6,427 nucleotides of DNA from contig CALXZW010000071.1 of assembly GCA_944393345.1 (NCBI GenBank), forward strand, positions 1 to 6,427, given 5' to 3'. Made by a program: the position numbers and the translations under genes. A model generated the notes under the pieces. That model searched no databases, was not told the origin of the DNA, and saw only the letters and a list, made by a program, of their open reading frames with translations. Each line of letters begins with the position of its first letter. Position 1 is the first letter of the stretch. Shown in pieces: positions 1-5,194 of the stretch. This DNA comes from an uncultured Clostridia bacterium. Its GTDB lineage: Bacteria; Bacillota; Clostridia; TANB77; CAG-508.

Positions 1-107
1 TTTTTAGCAAATTCTTTTCTAGTATTTTCTATACTTTGTTCTATTTGCGAATTTGTATATGTTTTTGAGTCAAAATAATATTGTAAACATTTTGCATTTT
101 CTACCAT
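1..107 (-). CDS. Unrecognised protein, N-terminal 35 residues only (runs off left edge), T-box controlled
   Basis: An open frame begins with ATG at 107-105 and stays open to the window edge, so only 35 codons are visible. The peptide starts MVENAKCLQYY and continues as a polar, probably helical stretch rich in Glu, Gln, Lys and Asn. There is no signal peptide or membrane segment in the visible part. An AGGATGTG sequence upstream, with AGGA about 10 nt from the ATG, can serve as the ribosome binding site. The frame is the first gene after the T-box terminator, about 90 nt downstream of it, so its transcription should depend on uncharged tRNA, by my reading tRNA-Phe. T-box genes of that class are usually aminoacyl-tRNA synthetases or amino-acid biosynthesis or transport genes. 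I do not recognise this N-terminus as PheS, PheT or chorismate mutase. The start is well supported; the function is unknown. Confidence 0.6.
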   Translation of the reverse strand, partial: MVENAKCLQYYFDSKTYTNSQIEQSIENTRKEFAK

Positions 108-194
108 AAATTTCACATCCTTTATTAAATTTTATTTAAAATTTAATCTTATGTTTTTATGTAGTATTTATACATTTTATTAAAATGCTTTTCC

Positions 195-459
195 ATCAAA
201 AAACCATTTCGTCTTATTTATATAGGACGAAATGGTCATCATTCGTGGTACCACCTAATTTTATTAGTATCTTCACTAATTTCTCATTATAGTTTTAACG
301 TTACTACCGCATTTTTCTACTGTTTTTTTCAAAAAATGACCTAAAAAGTGAAATTTCTATATATGTAATATTTAATGGTTTCCAGCCTTTGACCATATTC
401 TCTTTTAATATCTTCCTCATATATATACTTTGCTTTTTAATTGGTTTATCTTTACTACA
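195..459 (-). promoter_or_regulatory. T-box riboswitch leader, probable tRNA-Phe specificity
   Basis: Read on the minus strand, this has the full T-box architecture. The T-box itself is AGGTGGTACCACG (256-244), with the UGGU bulge that pairs with the ACCA end of a tRNA with discriminator A. Stem III (TTAGT/ACTAA) precedes it. Stem I has a lower helix AAAAAG/CUUUUU, then a loop with AGUA on the 5' side and GAA on the 3' side (the conserved loop E pair), then an upper helix UAUAUAUG/CAUAUAUA. The distal part holds AGAGAA and a GGAAACC element. In the specifier loop the triplet next to the lower helix, followed by A, is UUC (352-350), a Phe codon. A one-base shift still reads UUU (Phe). tRNA-Phe normally has discriminator A, which agrees with UGGU. 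The amino-acid assignment is inference; the T-box call is firm. Confidence 0.93.
198..236 (-). terminator. T-box regulated intrinsic terminator
   Basis: On the minus strand, ACCATTTCGTC (236-226) pairs perfectly with GACGAAATGGT (213-203) around a 12-nt loop and is followed by six T. The 5' arm lies just after the T-box sequence, so formation of the antiterminator competes with this hairpin in the usual way. Without uncharged tRNA, transcription should stop near 198. Confidence 0.95.
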
Positions 460-465
460 TTTATT

Positions 466-494
466 ATTTTACCACATTTTAGTAATTTTTTCAA
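466..494 (-). promoter_or_regulatory. Sigma-A promoter for the T-box transcript
   Basis: Minus strand: -35 TTGAAA at 494-489, a 17-nt spacer, and -10 TAAAAT at 471-466, preceded by TGG (extended -10). The predicted start is near 459, just upstream of T-box Stem I. This promoter is divergent from the plus-strand promoter at 523-550. Confidence 0.75.
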
Positions 495-522
495 GTAATT
501 TTTATTTTTTTATTAAAATTTG

Positions 523-550
523 TTGTATTTTTTTCTCGTTGTGTTAAAAT
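523..550 (+). promoter_or_regulatory. Sigma-A promoter for the VWA surface-protein gene
   Basis: -35 TTGTAT at 523-528, a 16-nt spacer, and -10 TAAAAT at 545-550 with an extended TGT just upstream. The predicted start near 557 leaves a leader of about 30 nt containing AGGAGGG at 572-578, nine bases before the ATG. Confidence 0.65.
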
Positions 551-587
551 ACATATATATTTTTTTAAATTAGGAGGGATTTTACTT

Positions 588-1928
588 ATGAAGAACAAAA
601 TTTTTATATTGTTATTTTTAATTTTTATTCTAATTGCAAACTTATCTTTTGCTTCTTACAGTACTGTTACTATGGAAGTTGTTGAAGAACCTGTTTGTAC
701 TATTGAAATTGGAGAAAATTCAAAATTTGAGAAAAAATTAATAAAAAAAGATTTAACTAATAAAGAAGTTACTTTACAATTACAAGTTACTAATAATGAA
801 GTAGCAAAAAAATTAACTGGTGAAGTTATGATAGTTTTAGATAATTCAGATAGTATGAATAGTACTGTATCTGAAAATAAAACAAGAAAAGAACTAATTT
901 TTGAATCTGCTAAAAATTTAGTTTCTATACTTTTAAAAGATAATGATTCTTTAAAAATCGGTATTGTTAGCTTTTCAAGTAATCCAGATGTTTCAAAAGA
1001 AGCAACTTTAGAAGATGCTTTTGATGTTTGTAAACTTACTGATAATGCTACAGAATTAACAAATGCTATTTCTAATATTCAAACTAATGGAGCAAGAACA
1101 GATTTAGATGCAGGTTTAAATTTAGCAACTAGCTATTTTTCTGAAGATGCTACAAATAAATATATGATTGTTTTGACAGATGGCGTACCTAATATTGCAT
1201 TAGGCTATAACAATCCATATTATTCTGATGATGTTATTGCTAAAACTAAAAAATCTTTAATTGATATTTCAAATAATGGAATTAAATTATTTACAATGCT
1301 AACAGGTATTGATGATGAAAATTATGTACCAGCAGGTGTAGAAAAAAATTTTGGTCAAATAATCAAAGAAATTTTTGGTACTCAAGAAACTCCAACAGCA
1401 GGTAATTTCTATTATATAAGTGATGACAAAATTGAAGAAACTATTACTAATACAATTTATAATGATTTATTACCAGTAAACAAAACTTTCACTGATTTTA
1501 CTATAGTTGATTATTTTCCTAAGGAAATAATTGATAACTTTGAATTTGCTTATGTTACAGAAGCAAATATAGGAAATATATCAGCAGAAATCGATAATAC
1601 AAATAATTCAATAACTTGGACTATACAAGAATTAAAAGAAGGAGAAACAGCAATTGTACAATATAAATTAAAATTAAAAGAAGATTTTGATACTACTATT
1701 ATAGATAAAGTTTTAGACACTAATGAAAAAGTTGATATATCATATAAAGATCCAGATGGAAATGATAATAATAAAACTTCTGATGTTACGCCAAAATTAA
1801 AGCTTACAGAACCAGAAGAATTACCTACAGAATTACCAAAAACAGGAAAATTTATTTTTATGAGTTTATCTTTAGTTACATTAGGCCTATTAATATTTAC
1901 ATTTATTAGATATCAAAGATTAAAATAA
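588..1928 (+). CDS. LPXTG-anchored surface protein with von Willebrand factor A domain
   Basis: A 446-residue protein for export and sortase attachment to the cell wall. Residues 1-22 form a signal peptide (Lys-rich start, hydrophobic core, likely cleavage after SFA). Residues 23-75 are a beta-rich lead-in. A VWA domain spans about 78-290 with a complete metal-ion-dependent adhesion site: DNSDS (D85, S87, S89), T171 in RTDLDAG and D198 in VLTDG. Residues 300-405 look like an Ig-like or DUF11-like beta domain, followed by an acidic, Pro-rich linker. The C-terminus is a textbook sorting signal: LPKTG at 416-420, a hydrophobic helix at 422-440 and the basic tail RYQRLK. Two Cys (37 and 148) might form a disulfide. 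AGGAGGG nine bases upstream fixes the start. VWA domains with an intact MIDAS often bind ligands through a divalent cation, so an adhesin or pilus-tip-like role is plausible but not shown. No sortase or pilin gene is in the window. Confidence 0.9.
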   Translation: MKNKIFILLFLIFILIANLSFASYSTVTMEVVEEPVCTIEIGENSKFEKKLIKKDLTNKEVTLQLQVTNNEVAKKLTGEVMIVLDNSDSMNSTVSENKTRKELIFESAKNLVSILLKDNDSLKIGIVSFSSNPDVSKEATLEDAFDVCKLTDNATELTNAISNIQTNGARTDLDAGLNLATSYFSEDATNKYMIVLTDGVPNIALGYNNPYYSDDVIAKTKKSLIDISNNGIKLFTMLTGIDDENYVPAGVEKNFGQIIKEIFGTQETPTAGNFYYISDDKIEETITNTIYNDLLPVNKTFTDFTIVDYFPKEIIDNFEFAYVTEANIGNISAEIDNTNNSITWTIQELKEGETAIVQYKLKLKEDFDTTIIDKVLDTNEKVDISYKDPDGNDNNKTSDVTPKLKLTEPEELPTELPKTGKFIFMSLSLVTLGLLIFTFIRYQRLK

Positions 1929-1932
1929 AATT

Positions 1933-1974
1933 AAAAATAGCATGTGATATTTAACCACATGCTATTTTTAATTT
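1933..1974 (+). terminator. Strong bidirectional intrinsic terminator after the VWA gene
   Basis: AAAAATAGCATGTG (1933-1946) pairs perfectly over 14 bp with CACATGCTATTTTT (1956-1969) around a 9-nt loop, and the right arm runs into TTTTTAATTTT. The left flank is A-rich, so the same hairpin has a T-rich tail on the minus strand too. It therefore could also have ended an ancestral minus-strand enolase transcript, whose relic abuts it. Confidence 0.92.
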
Positions 1975-2013
1975 TCTATTTTCAATAATCTATTATGTTT
2001 TTCAATTCTATCT
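1937..2013. repeat. Direct repeat copy A: eno 3' end plus terminator hairpin
   Basis: Partner of 2462-2537. The hairpin left arm ATAGCATGTG matches ATAGCATATG at 9 of 10 positions, the loops differ in length by one base, and the following 55 bases match at 50. The longest exact run is about 23 bases. The two copies bracket roughly 450 bp holding the putative toxin-antitoxin module. Confidence 0.85.
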
Positions 2014-2018
2014 GCAAC
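1968..2018 (-). pseudogene. Relic of an enolase 3' end (last ~15 codons only)
   Basis: Read on the minus strand, this stretch encodes DRIEKHNRLLKIEN and then TAA. The intact enolase at 2492-3748 ends DRVVKYNRLLEIEN. Bases 1959-2013 match 2483-2537 at 50 of 55 positions without a gap. All five differences fall in four codons and each of those codons changes the amino acid. Similarity ends abruptly at about 2013/2014, and no enolase sequence precedes it. It is either the remains of a second enolase copy or the displaced original tail of eno left by an insertion. It cannot make a functional protein. Confidence 0.8.
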
Positions 2019-2084
2019 GAAATAGAAAAGAATTAAAAAATATATAGTTTAATTTAATACTAGTCATTCCCTGAAATATTTTAT

Positions 2085-2113
2085 TTGACAAAAATAAAAT
2101 ATATGTGTATAAT
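2085..2113 (+). promoter_or_regulatory. Consensus sigma-A promoter for the antisense RNA
   Basis: TTGACA (2085-2090), a spacer of exactly 17 nt, and TATAAT (2108-2113): a perfect match to the consensus in both boxes, the strongest promoter in the window. No long plus-strand reading frame follows; within 100 bases comes an intrinsic terminator. It therefore drives a short RNA starting near 2120. Confidence 0.9.
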
Positions 2114-2119
2114 AAGAAT

Positions 2120-2206
2120 AGGAAATGATAATTGCAGAAATGCAGTTACCACATAAAATATAGGTAAACGACACATCGCTCTGCCAAGCAAATGTGTCGT
2201 TTTATT
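2120..2206 (+). ncRNA. Putative antisense antitoxin RNA (~87 nt)
   Basis: This transcript is defined by a consensus promoter ending at 2113 and an intrinsic terminator at 2166-2202 with a T-rich tail. A small hairpin with a GAAA tetraloop (TGCA-GAAA-TGCA, about 2134-2145) lies near its 5' end. It runs convergent to the 37-codon hydrophobic ORF on the other strand, touches that ORF's stop codon, and is fully complementary to the 3' untranslated part of the toxin mRNA. In known type I modules such as BsrG/SR4 and TxpA/RatA the antitoxin RNA overlaps the toxin mRNA 3' end in this way and blocks translation or promotes decay. The transcript is well supported; the antitoxin role is inferred from layout. 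Confidence 0.7.
2166..2206 (+). terminator. Terminator of the antisense RNA, shared with the convergent toxin mRNA
   Basis: AAACGACACAT (2166-2176) pairs with ATGTGTCGTTT (2192-2202), 11 bp around a 15-nt loop, followed by TTATTATTT. On the minus strand the same stem ends in only TTT then ACC, so it can work as a weaker terminator for the toxin transcript. A shared terminator in the overlap is common in type I toxin-antitoxin pairs. Confidence 0.85.
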
Positions 2207-2318
2207 ATTTGCTCAAAATGATAACCAAAGTTATAATTAAGGCAATATTTATGATAGTTACACTTATTAATCCATAGAATAATAAATAAATTATTATTAA
2301 TAATACTTGTTCTACCAT
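2205..2318 (-). CDS. Putative type I toxin: 37-residue hydrophobic membrane peptide
   Basis: A small ORF starts at ATG 2318-2316 and ends with TAA at 2207-2205. The peptide begins MVEQVLLIII and ends LVIILSK. Almost the whole length (residues 5-35) is Leu, Ile, Val, Phe and Tyr with only Gly16, Ser19, Thr20, Asn24 and Thr30 interrupting, so it should span or insert in the membrane. The start is supported by GGAGGTGG (2331-2324), the best ribosome binding site in this gap. Size and composition resemble the BsrG/TxpA class (BsrG is 38 residues), though I do not claim homology. A promoter lies at 2403-2431, a hairpin masks the ribosome binding site, and an antisense RNA faces the 3' end. Alternatives are an unrelated small membrane protein or a holin-like peptide. 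A longer overlapping frame from 2388 is less likely. Confidence 0.7.
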   Translation of the reverse strand: MVEQVLLIIIYLLFYGLISVTIINIALIITLVIILSK

Positions 2319-2323
2319 AGACA

Positions 2324-2361
2324 CCACCTCCGTTCTCACAGTAATCTGTGTATGTAGGTGG
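2324..2361 (-). promoter_or_regulatory. Hairpin sequestering the toxin ribosome binding site
   Basis: On the minus-strand RNA, CCACCU (2361-2356) pairs with AGGUGG (2329-2324), the core of the Shine-Dalgarno sequence. Inside it, CACAG (2350-2346) pairs with CUGUG (2341-2337) around a UUA-type 4-nt loop. The outer six pairs include the whole anti-SD contact, so translation should be low until the structure is opened. Such masking is typical of type I toxin mRNAs. Confidence 0.7.
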
Positions 2362-2402
2362 CAACACGAACACATCTACTTTCTTCATTTCCTATGTATC
2401 CT

Positions 2403-2431
2403 AATATACTATAAATTTTACTAAAAAACAA
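2403..2431 (-). promoter_or_regulatory. Promoter of the toxin mRNA
   Basis: Minus strand: -35 TTGTTT at 2431-2426, a 17-nt spacer, and -10 TATATT at 2408-2403. The predicted start is near 2396, giving a leader of about 78 nt before the toxin ATG and a transcript of roughly 230 nt to the shared terminator. It is weaker than the opposing antitoxin promoter, as expected for a silenced toxin. Confidence 0.65.
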
Positions 2432-2461
2432 GTATTTACTTTAATTTAATATAATATTTAC

Positions 2462-2489
2462 ATAGCATATGCTTTTAGACATATGCTAT
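2462..2489 (-). terminator. Hairpin after eno, poor terminator tail
   Basis: ATAGCATATG and CATATGCTAT form a 10-bp stem with an 8-nt loop immediately after the eno stop codon. On the eno (minus) strand it is followed by GTAAATATTATATT rather than a T-run, so termination there is probably inefficient. On the plus strand it runs into TTTTTAATTTT and looks stronger. Read-through from eno would enter the toxin promoter region on the same strand. Confidence 0.55.
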
Positions 2490-2537
2490 TTTTAATTTTC
2501 TATTTCCAATAATCTATTGTATTTTACAACTCTATCT
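2462..2537. repeat. Direct repeat copy B: eno 3' end plus terminator hairpin
   Basis: Partner of copy A at 1937-2013. It comprises the hairpin after eno and the last roughly 14 codons plus stop of the intact gene. Similarity to copy A stops at the outer base of the hairpin (2461/2462), so the A-rich flank that would give eno a T-tract was not included. Confidence 0.85.
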
Positions 2538-3748
2538 ATTCTACATGGTGCTCCTGTTTTTATTTGCATTGCATTAATTCCAACAGCAATATCTGATATT
2601 GTTGTATCATCTGTTTCCCCAGATCTATGAGAAATAATTGTTCTGTAACCATTTTCTTTAGCCATTCTTATAGTATCTAATGTTTCAGTTAATGTTCCTA
2701 TTTGATTTGGTTTTATTAATATTGCATTAGCAATATTTTTTTCTATTCCTCTTTTTAGTCTTTTAGGATTTGTTACAAATAAATCATCTCCAACTAATTG
2801 AATTTTATTTCCTATTTTTTTTGTAAGTGTTTCCCATGATTTCCAATCTTCTTCTGCTAATCCATCTTCTACTGAATATATAGGATATTTTTCACATAAT
2901 TCCACTATATATTTTACCATTTCTTGACTCGTTAAAAACTGTTTAGTTTTCCAAAAATAATATCCCTTTTTCCCTATTTTATTTGCCTCTTCAAACATTT
3001 CTGTACTTGCCATATCTAATGCTAACATAAAATCTTTTTCTATTTCATAACCTGCTTTTTTTATAGATTCTATAATTAATTCAATTGCTTGTTCTTCACT
3101 TTTTAAATCAGGAGCAAAACCTCCTTCATCTCCTACACTTATACTATATCCTTTTTCTTTTAATACCTTTTTCAATGTATGATATACTTCTGTTCCTCTT
3201 TTTAGTCTTTCTTTAAAAGTTATATCTCCTATAGGCATAATCATAAATTCTTGTATATTTATGTTATTGTCTGAATGTTTTCCTCCATTTAAAATATTCA
3301 TCATAGGTATTGGCAATTCTTTTGCATTTATTCCACCTATATAGTTATATAACTCTATACCTAATGAATTACTTGCTGCTTTTGCAACTGCTAACGAAAC
3401 TCCTAATATTGCATTTGCTCCTAAATTTGATTTATTTGGTGTATCATCAAGTTTTATCATTTCTTCATCTATTTTTCGCTGTTCTAATACATTCATCCCA
3501 CATATTTTTTTAGCTATTTTTTTATTTACATTTTCTACCGCTTTTTGAACTCCTTTCCCTGAAAATCTTCCTTTATCTCCATCTCTTAATTCTACTGCTT
3601 CAAAACTACCTGTTGAAGCACCTGATGGAACTTTTGCTATTCCTGATTTTCCATCTTCTGTCACTACCTCTACTTGTACTGTAGGATTTCCTCTAGAATC
3701 CAATATTTCTAAAGCTTTTATTTCTTCTATTTTCACTGTTTTTTTCAT
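2492..3748 (-). CDS. eno: Enolase (phosphopyruvate hydratase)
   Basis: Converts 2-phosphoglycerate to phosphoenolpyruvate in glycolysis; cytoplasmic and Mg-dependent. The 418 residues are close to the bacterial norm of about 430. The N-terminal domain opens with ALEILDSRGNPTVQVEV and carries the mobile loop SGASTG (42-47). The barrel domain has all key residues: H158, E167, E208 in GDEGG, metal ligands D245, E294 (SVEDGL) and D321 (GDDLF), the catalytic base K346 in LIKPNQIGTL, H374 in SHRSGETDD and K397 in QIKTGAP. GAGGT lies only about 4 nt before the ATG, a short spacing. It follows plsC after 110 bp with no terminator and no convincing promoter, so read-through from the upstream operon is possible. 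Its last codons are duplicated at 1968-2018, so its tail may have been replaced or copied. The identification is secure. Confidence 0.98.
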   Translation of the reverse strand: MKKTVKIEEIKALEILDSRGNPTVQVEVVTEDGKSGIAKVPSGASTGSFEAVELRDGDKGRFSGKGVQKAVENVNKKIAKKICGMNVLEQRKIDEEMIKLDDTPNKSNLGANAILGVSLAVAKAASNSLGIELYNYIGGINAKELPIPMMNILNGGKHSDNNINIQEFMIMPIGDITFKERLKRGTEVYHTLKKVLKEKGYSISVGDEGGFAPDLKSEEQAIELIIESIKKAGYEIEKDFMLALDMASTEMFEEANKIGKKGYYFWKTKQFLTSQEMVKYIVELCEKYPIYSVEDGLAEEDWKSWETLTKKIGNKIQLVGDDLFVTNPKRLKRGIEKNIANAILIKPNQIGTLTETLDTIRMAKENGYRTIISHRSGETDDTTISDIAVGINAMQIKTGAPCRIDRVVKYNRLLEIEN

Positions 3749-3858
3749 ATTACCTCTTTTCTTTTATATAAAAAAATAATAATATTTATAAAATCTTATG
3801 CATTAATAATGAGATTTCATATATATTATTATTTCATATTTGATTTTTTTTATTCTTT

Positions 3859-4455
3859 TTATTTTGCAAGTTCAATTATATTTTGCATTATTTCGTTTGT
3901 AATATTATCTAATATTTCTTTATCTTTTGTTCCTTTGTACTTACTAAAATCTAATGGTTTACCATATTTTATAGTAACTTTTCTATTATTTTTATCTCCG
4001 CCTTTTATGCCACAAGGTAATACTTTTGCTTCGCTTCTTATAGCAAAAAATGCAACGCCATCTTTTGCTTTTTGCCCTTTTTCTAATCCATTTCTAGTAC
4101 CTTCAGGAAATAGCGCTATACATTGCCCGTTTTTTAAAGCTTTTAACGATTCTTTTATTGCTGTTACATCTTTTTCATCTCTTTTTACAGGTATTGCTTC
4201 AAAAACCCAACCTAATGCTGCTAAAAATTTGTTTTTATACAATTCTTCTTTTGCTAAAAATCTCATATCTCTTTTAGCCGTCGCTACAATTAGTGGTGGA
4301 TCTAAATATGTTCTATGATTTCCACAAATTATTAATGGTTCATTTTGGGGTACATTTTCTAGCCCTATTATTTCTGCTCTATAATATATTTTACACCATA
4401 TATATATTGCACCTCTTACAATCCATTTTATTATGTCTTTAAATATTTTTTTCAT
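3859..4455 (-). CDS. plsC: 1-acyl-sn-glycerol-3-phosphate acyltransferase (PlsC family)
   Basis: A membrane-associated acyltransferase expected to acylate lysophosphatidic acid to phosphatidic acid, the precursor of phospholipids. In 198 residues it shows an N-terminal amphipathic or membrane-binding stretch (1-22), the catalytic HX4D motif NHRTYLDP (H47, D52), the block AIPVKRDEKD (88-97), the substrate-binding FPEGTRN (116-122) and a later block around VLPCGIKGG. Length is typical of short bacterial PlsC proteins. AAGAAGGAA sits 5-6 nt before the ATG. It lies 54 bp after cmk on the same strand; cmk-plsC neighbours are common in Bacillota, and this supports an operon. Family membership is clear. 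The exact acceptor (lysophosphatidate or another lysolipid) is inferred. Confidence 0.93.
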   Translation of the reverse strand: MKKIFKDIIKWIVRGAIYIWCKIYYRAEIIGLENVPQNEPLIICGNHRTYLDPPLIVATAKRDMRFLAKEELYKNKFLAALGWVFEAIPVKRDEKDVTAIKESLKALKNGQCIALFPEGTRNGLEKGQKAKDGVAFFAIRSEAKVLPCGIKGGDKNNRKVTIKYGKPLDFSKYKGTKDKEILDNITNEIMQNIIELAK

Positions 4456-4509
4456 TTTTTATTCCTTCTTAAATATTTTATTTAGGCTTTTATGGTTCTG
4501 CCTATAAAC

Positions 4510-5178
4510 CTAATCTTTTTTGCTTTTAATTATTTCTATTACTTTTTCAGTTACTTCTTCTATACTTAAATTGCTTGAATCAATATAGATTGCATCTTCT
4601 GCTTGTTTTAATGGCGCTACACTGCTTGTTTTATCATTATAGTCTCTAAATTTAATGTTTTCTAAAACTTCTTCGTATGTGGATACAATTCCTTTTTCTT
4701 CATTTTGTTTCATCCTTCTTTTTGCTCTTTCTTCTGGTGTGGCATCTAAATATATTTTTACATCAGCATTTGGAAATACATTTGTTGCAATATCTCTACC
4801 TTCCATTATTACATTTTTTCCTTCTGCAATTTTTCTTTGAAAATCTGCCATATTTTTTCTAACTTCTGGTATATGTGAAACTTGTGATACCATTTCATTA
4901 ACTTCTTTAGTTCTTATTTCATTTGTAACATCTTTACCATTTAAAAATACTTTTTCTTCTTCATTATCATTTTTAAATTCTATTTTTATATTTTTTAATA
5001 AATTTACTATTTTATCCTCTTCTTTAATGCTATAACCTCTATTTATTACTTCTAATGTAACACATCTATATGTTGCACCTGTATCAATGTTTATTAGTCC
5101 TAACTTTTTTCCAACTAATTTTGTTATTGTTCCTTTACCACTGCCTGCTGGTCCATCTATTGCTACTACAAATGACAT
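4510..5178 (-). CDS. cmk: Cytidylate kinase
   Basis: Phosphorylates CMP and dCMP to the diphosphates using ATP, in pyrimidine salvage and nucleotide supply; cytoplasmic. The chosen start (ATG 5178-5176) gives 222 residues, the usual family length, beginning MSFVVAIDGPAGSGKGT. GGGGGAG lies 7 nt upstream of it. An in-frame ATG 15 codons further up would overlap the preceding gene and add a Lys-rich tail unlike the family. Features in order: Walker A GPAGSGKGT (9-17), IDTGATYR for CMP binding, the CMP-binding insert with NEIRTKEVNEMVSQVS, MEGRDIATNVFPNAD, then the LID region EERAKRRMKQ and the C-terminal FRDYNDKTSSVAPL. All expected motifs are intact. It begins 16 bp after the P-loop/Asp23 gene, so the two are almost surely co-transcribed. 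Confidence 0.97.
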   Translation of the reverse strand: MSFVVAIDGPAGSGKGTITKLVGKKLGLINIDTGATYRCVTLEVINRGYSIKEEDKIVNLLKNIKIEFKNDNEEEKVFLNGKDVTNEIRTKEVNEMVSQVSHIPEVRKNMADFQRKIAEGKNVIMEGRDIATNVFPNADVKIYLDATPEERAKRRMKQNEEKGIVSTYEEVLENIKFRDYNDKTSSVAPLKQAEDAIYIDSSNLSIEEVTEKVIEIIKSKKD

Positions 5179-5194
5179 TTTATAACTCCCCCTA

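Noticed and set aside
2126..2164. A 12-codon plus-strand frame in the antisense RNA (starts MIIAEM)
   Set aside because: Too short, with AGGA adjacent to the ATG and almost no leader; the terminator right after it fits a non-coding RNA better.
2146..2388. An 80-codon minus-strand frame overlapping the toxin region
   Set aside because: Its ATG sits within about 8 nt of the predicted mRNA start with AGG only 3 nt away, its content is rich in Cys, Tyr and Asn and ends inside the antisense RNA terminator. The 37-codon frame has a far better ribosome binding site and coherent composition.
3310..3513. Leu-rich plus-strand frame opposite eno
   Set aside because: Antisense shadow of enolase; no ribosome binding site or promoter supports it.
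3749..3858. A promoter for eno in the plsC-eno spacer
   Set aside because: Only weak AT-rich matches (for example TTAATG with distant TA-rich boxes) that arise by chance at this base composition.
3809..4318. A long plus-strand frame opposite plsC
   Set aside because: It is the reverse reading of a well-identified acyltransferase; its Phe/Ser/Leu-rich content is what AT-rich antisense frames give.
4456..4509. Possible hairpin TAGGC/GCCTA between cmk and plsC
   Set aside because: Only 5 bp with a 12-nt loop and no T-tract; not convincing as terminator or processing site.
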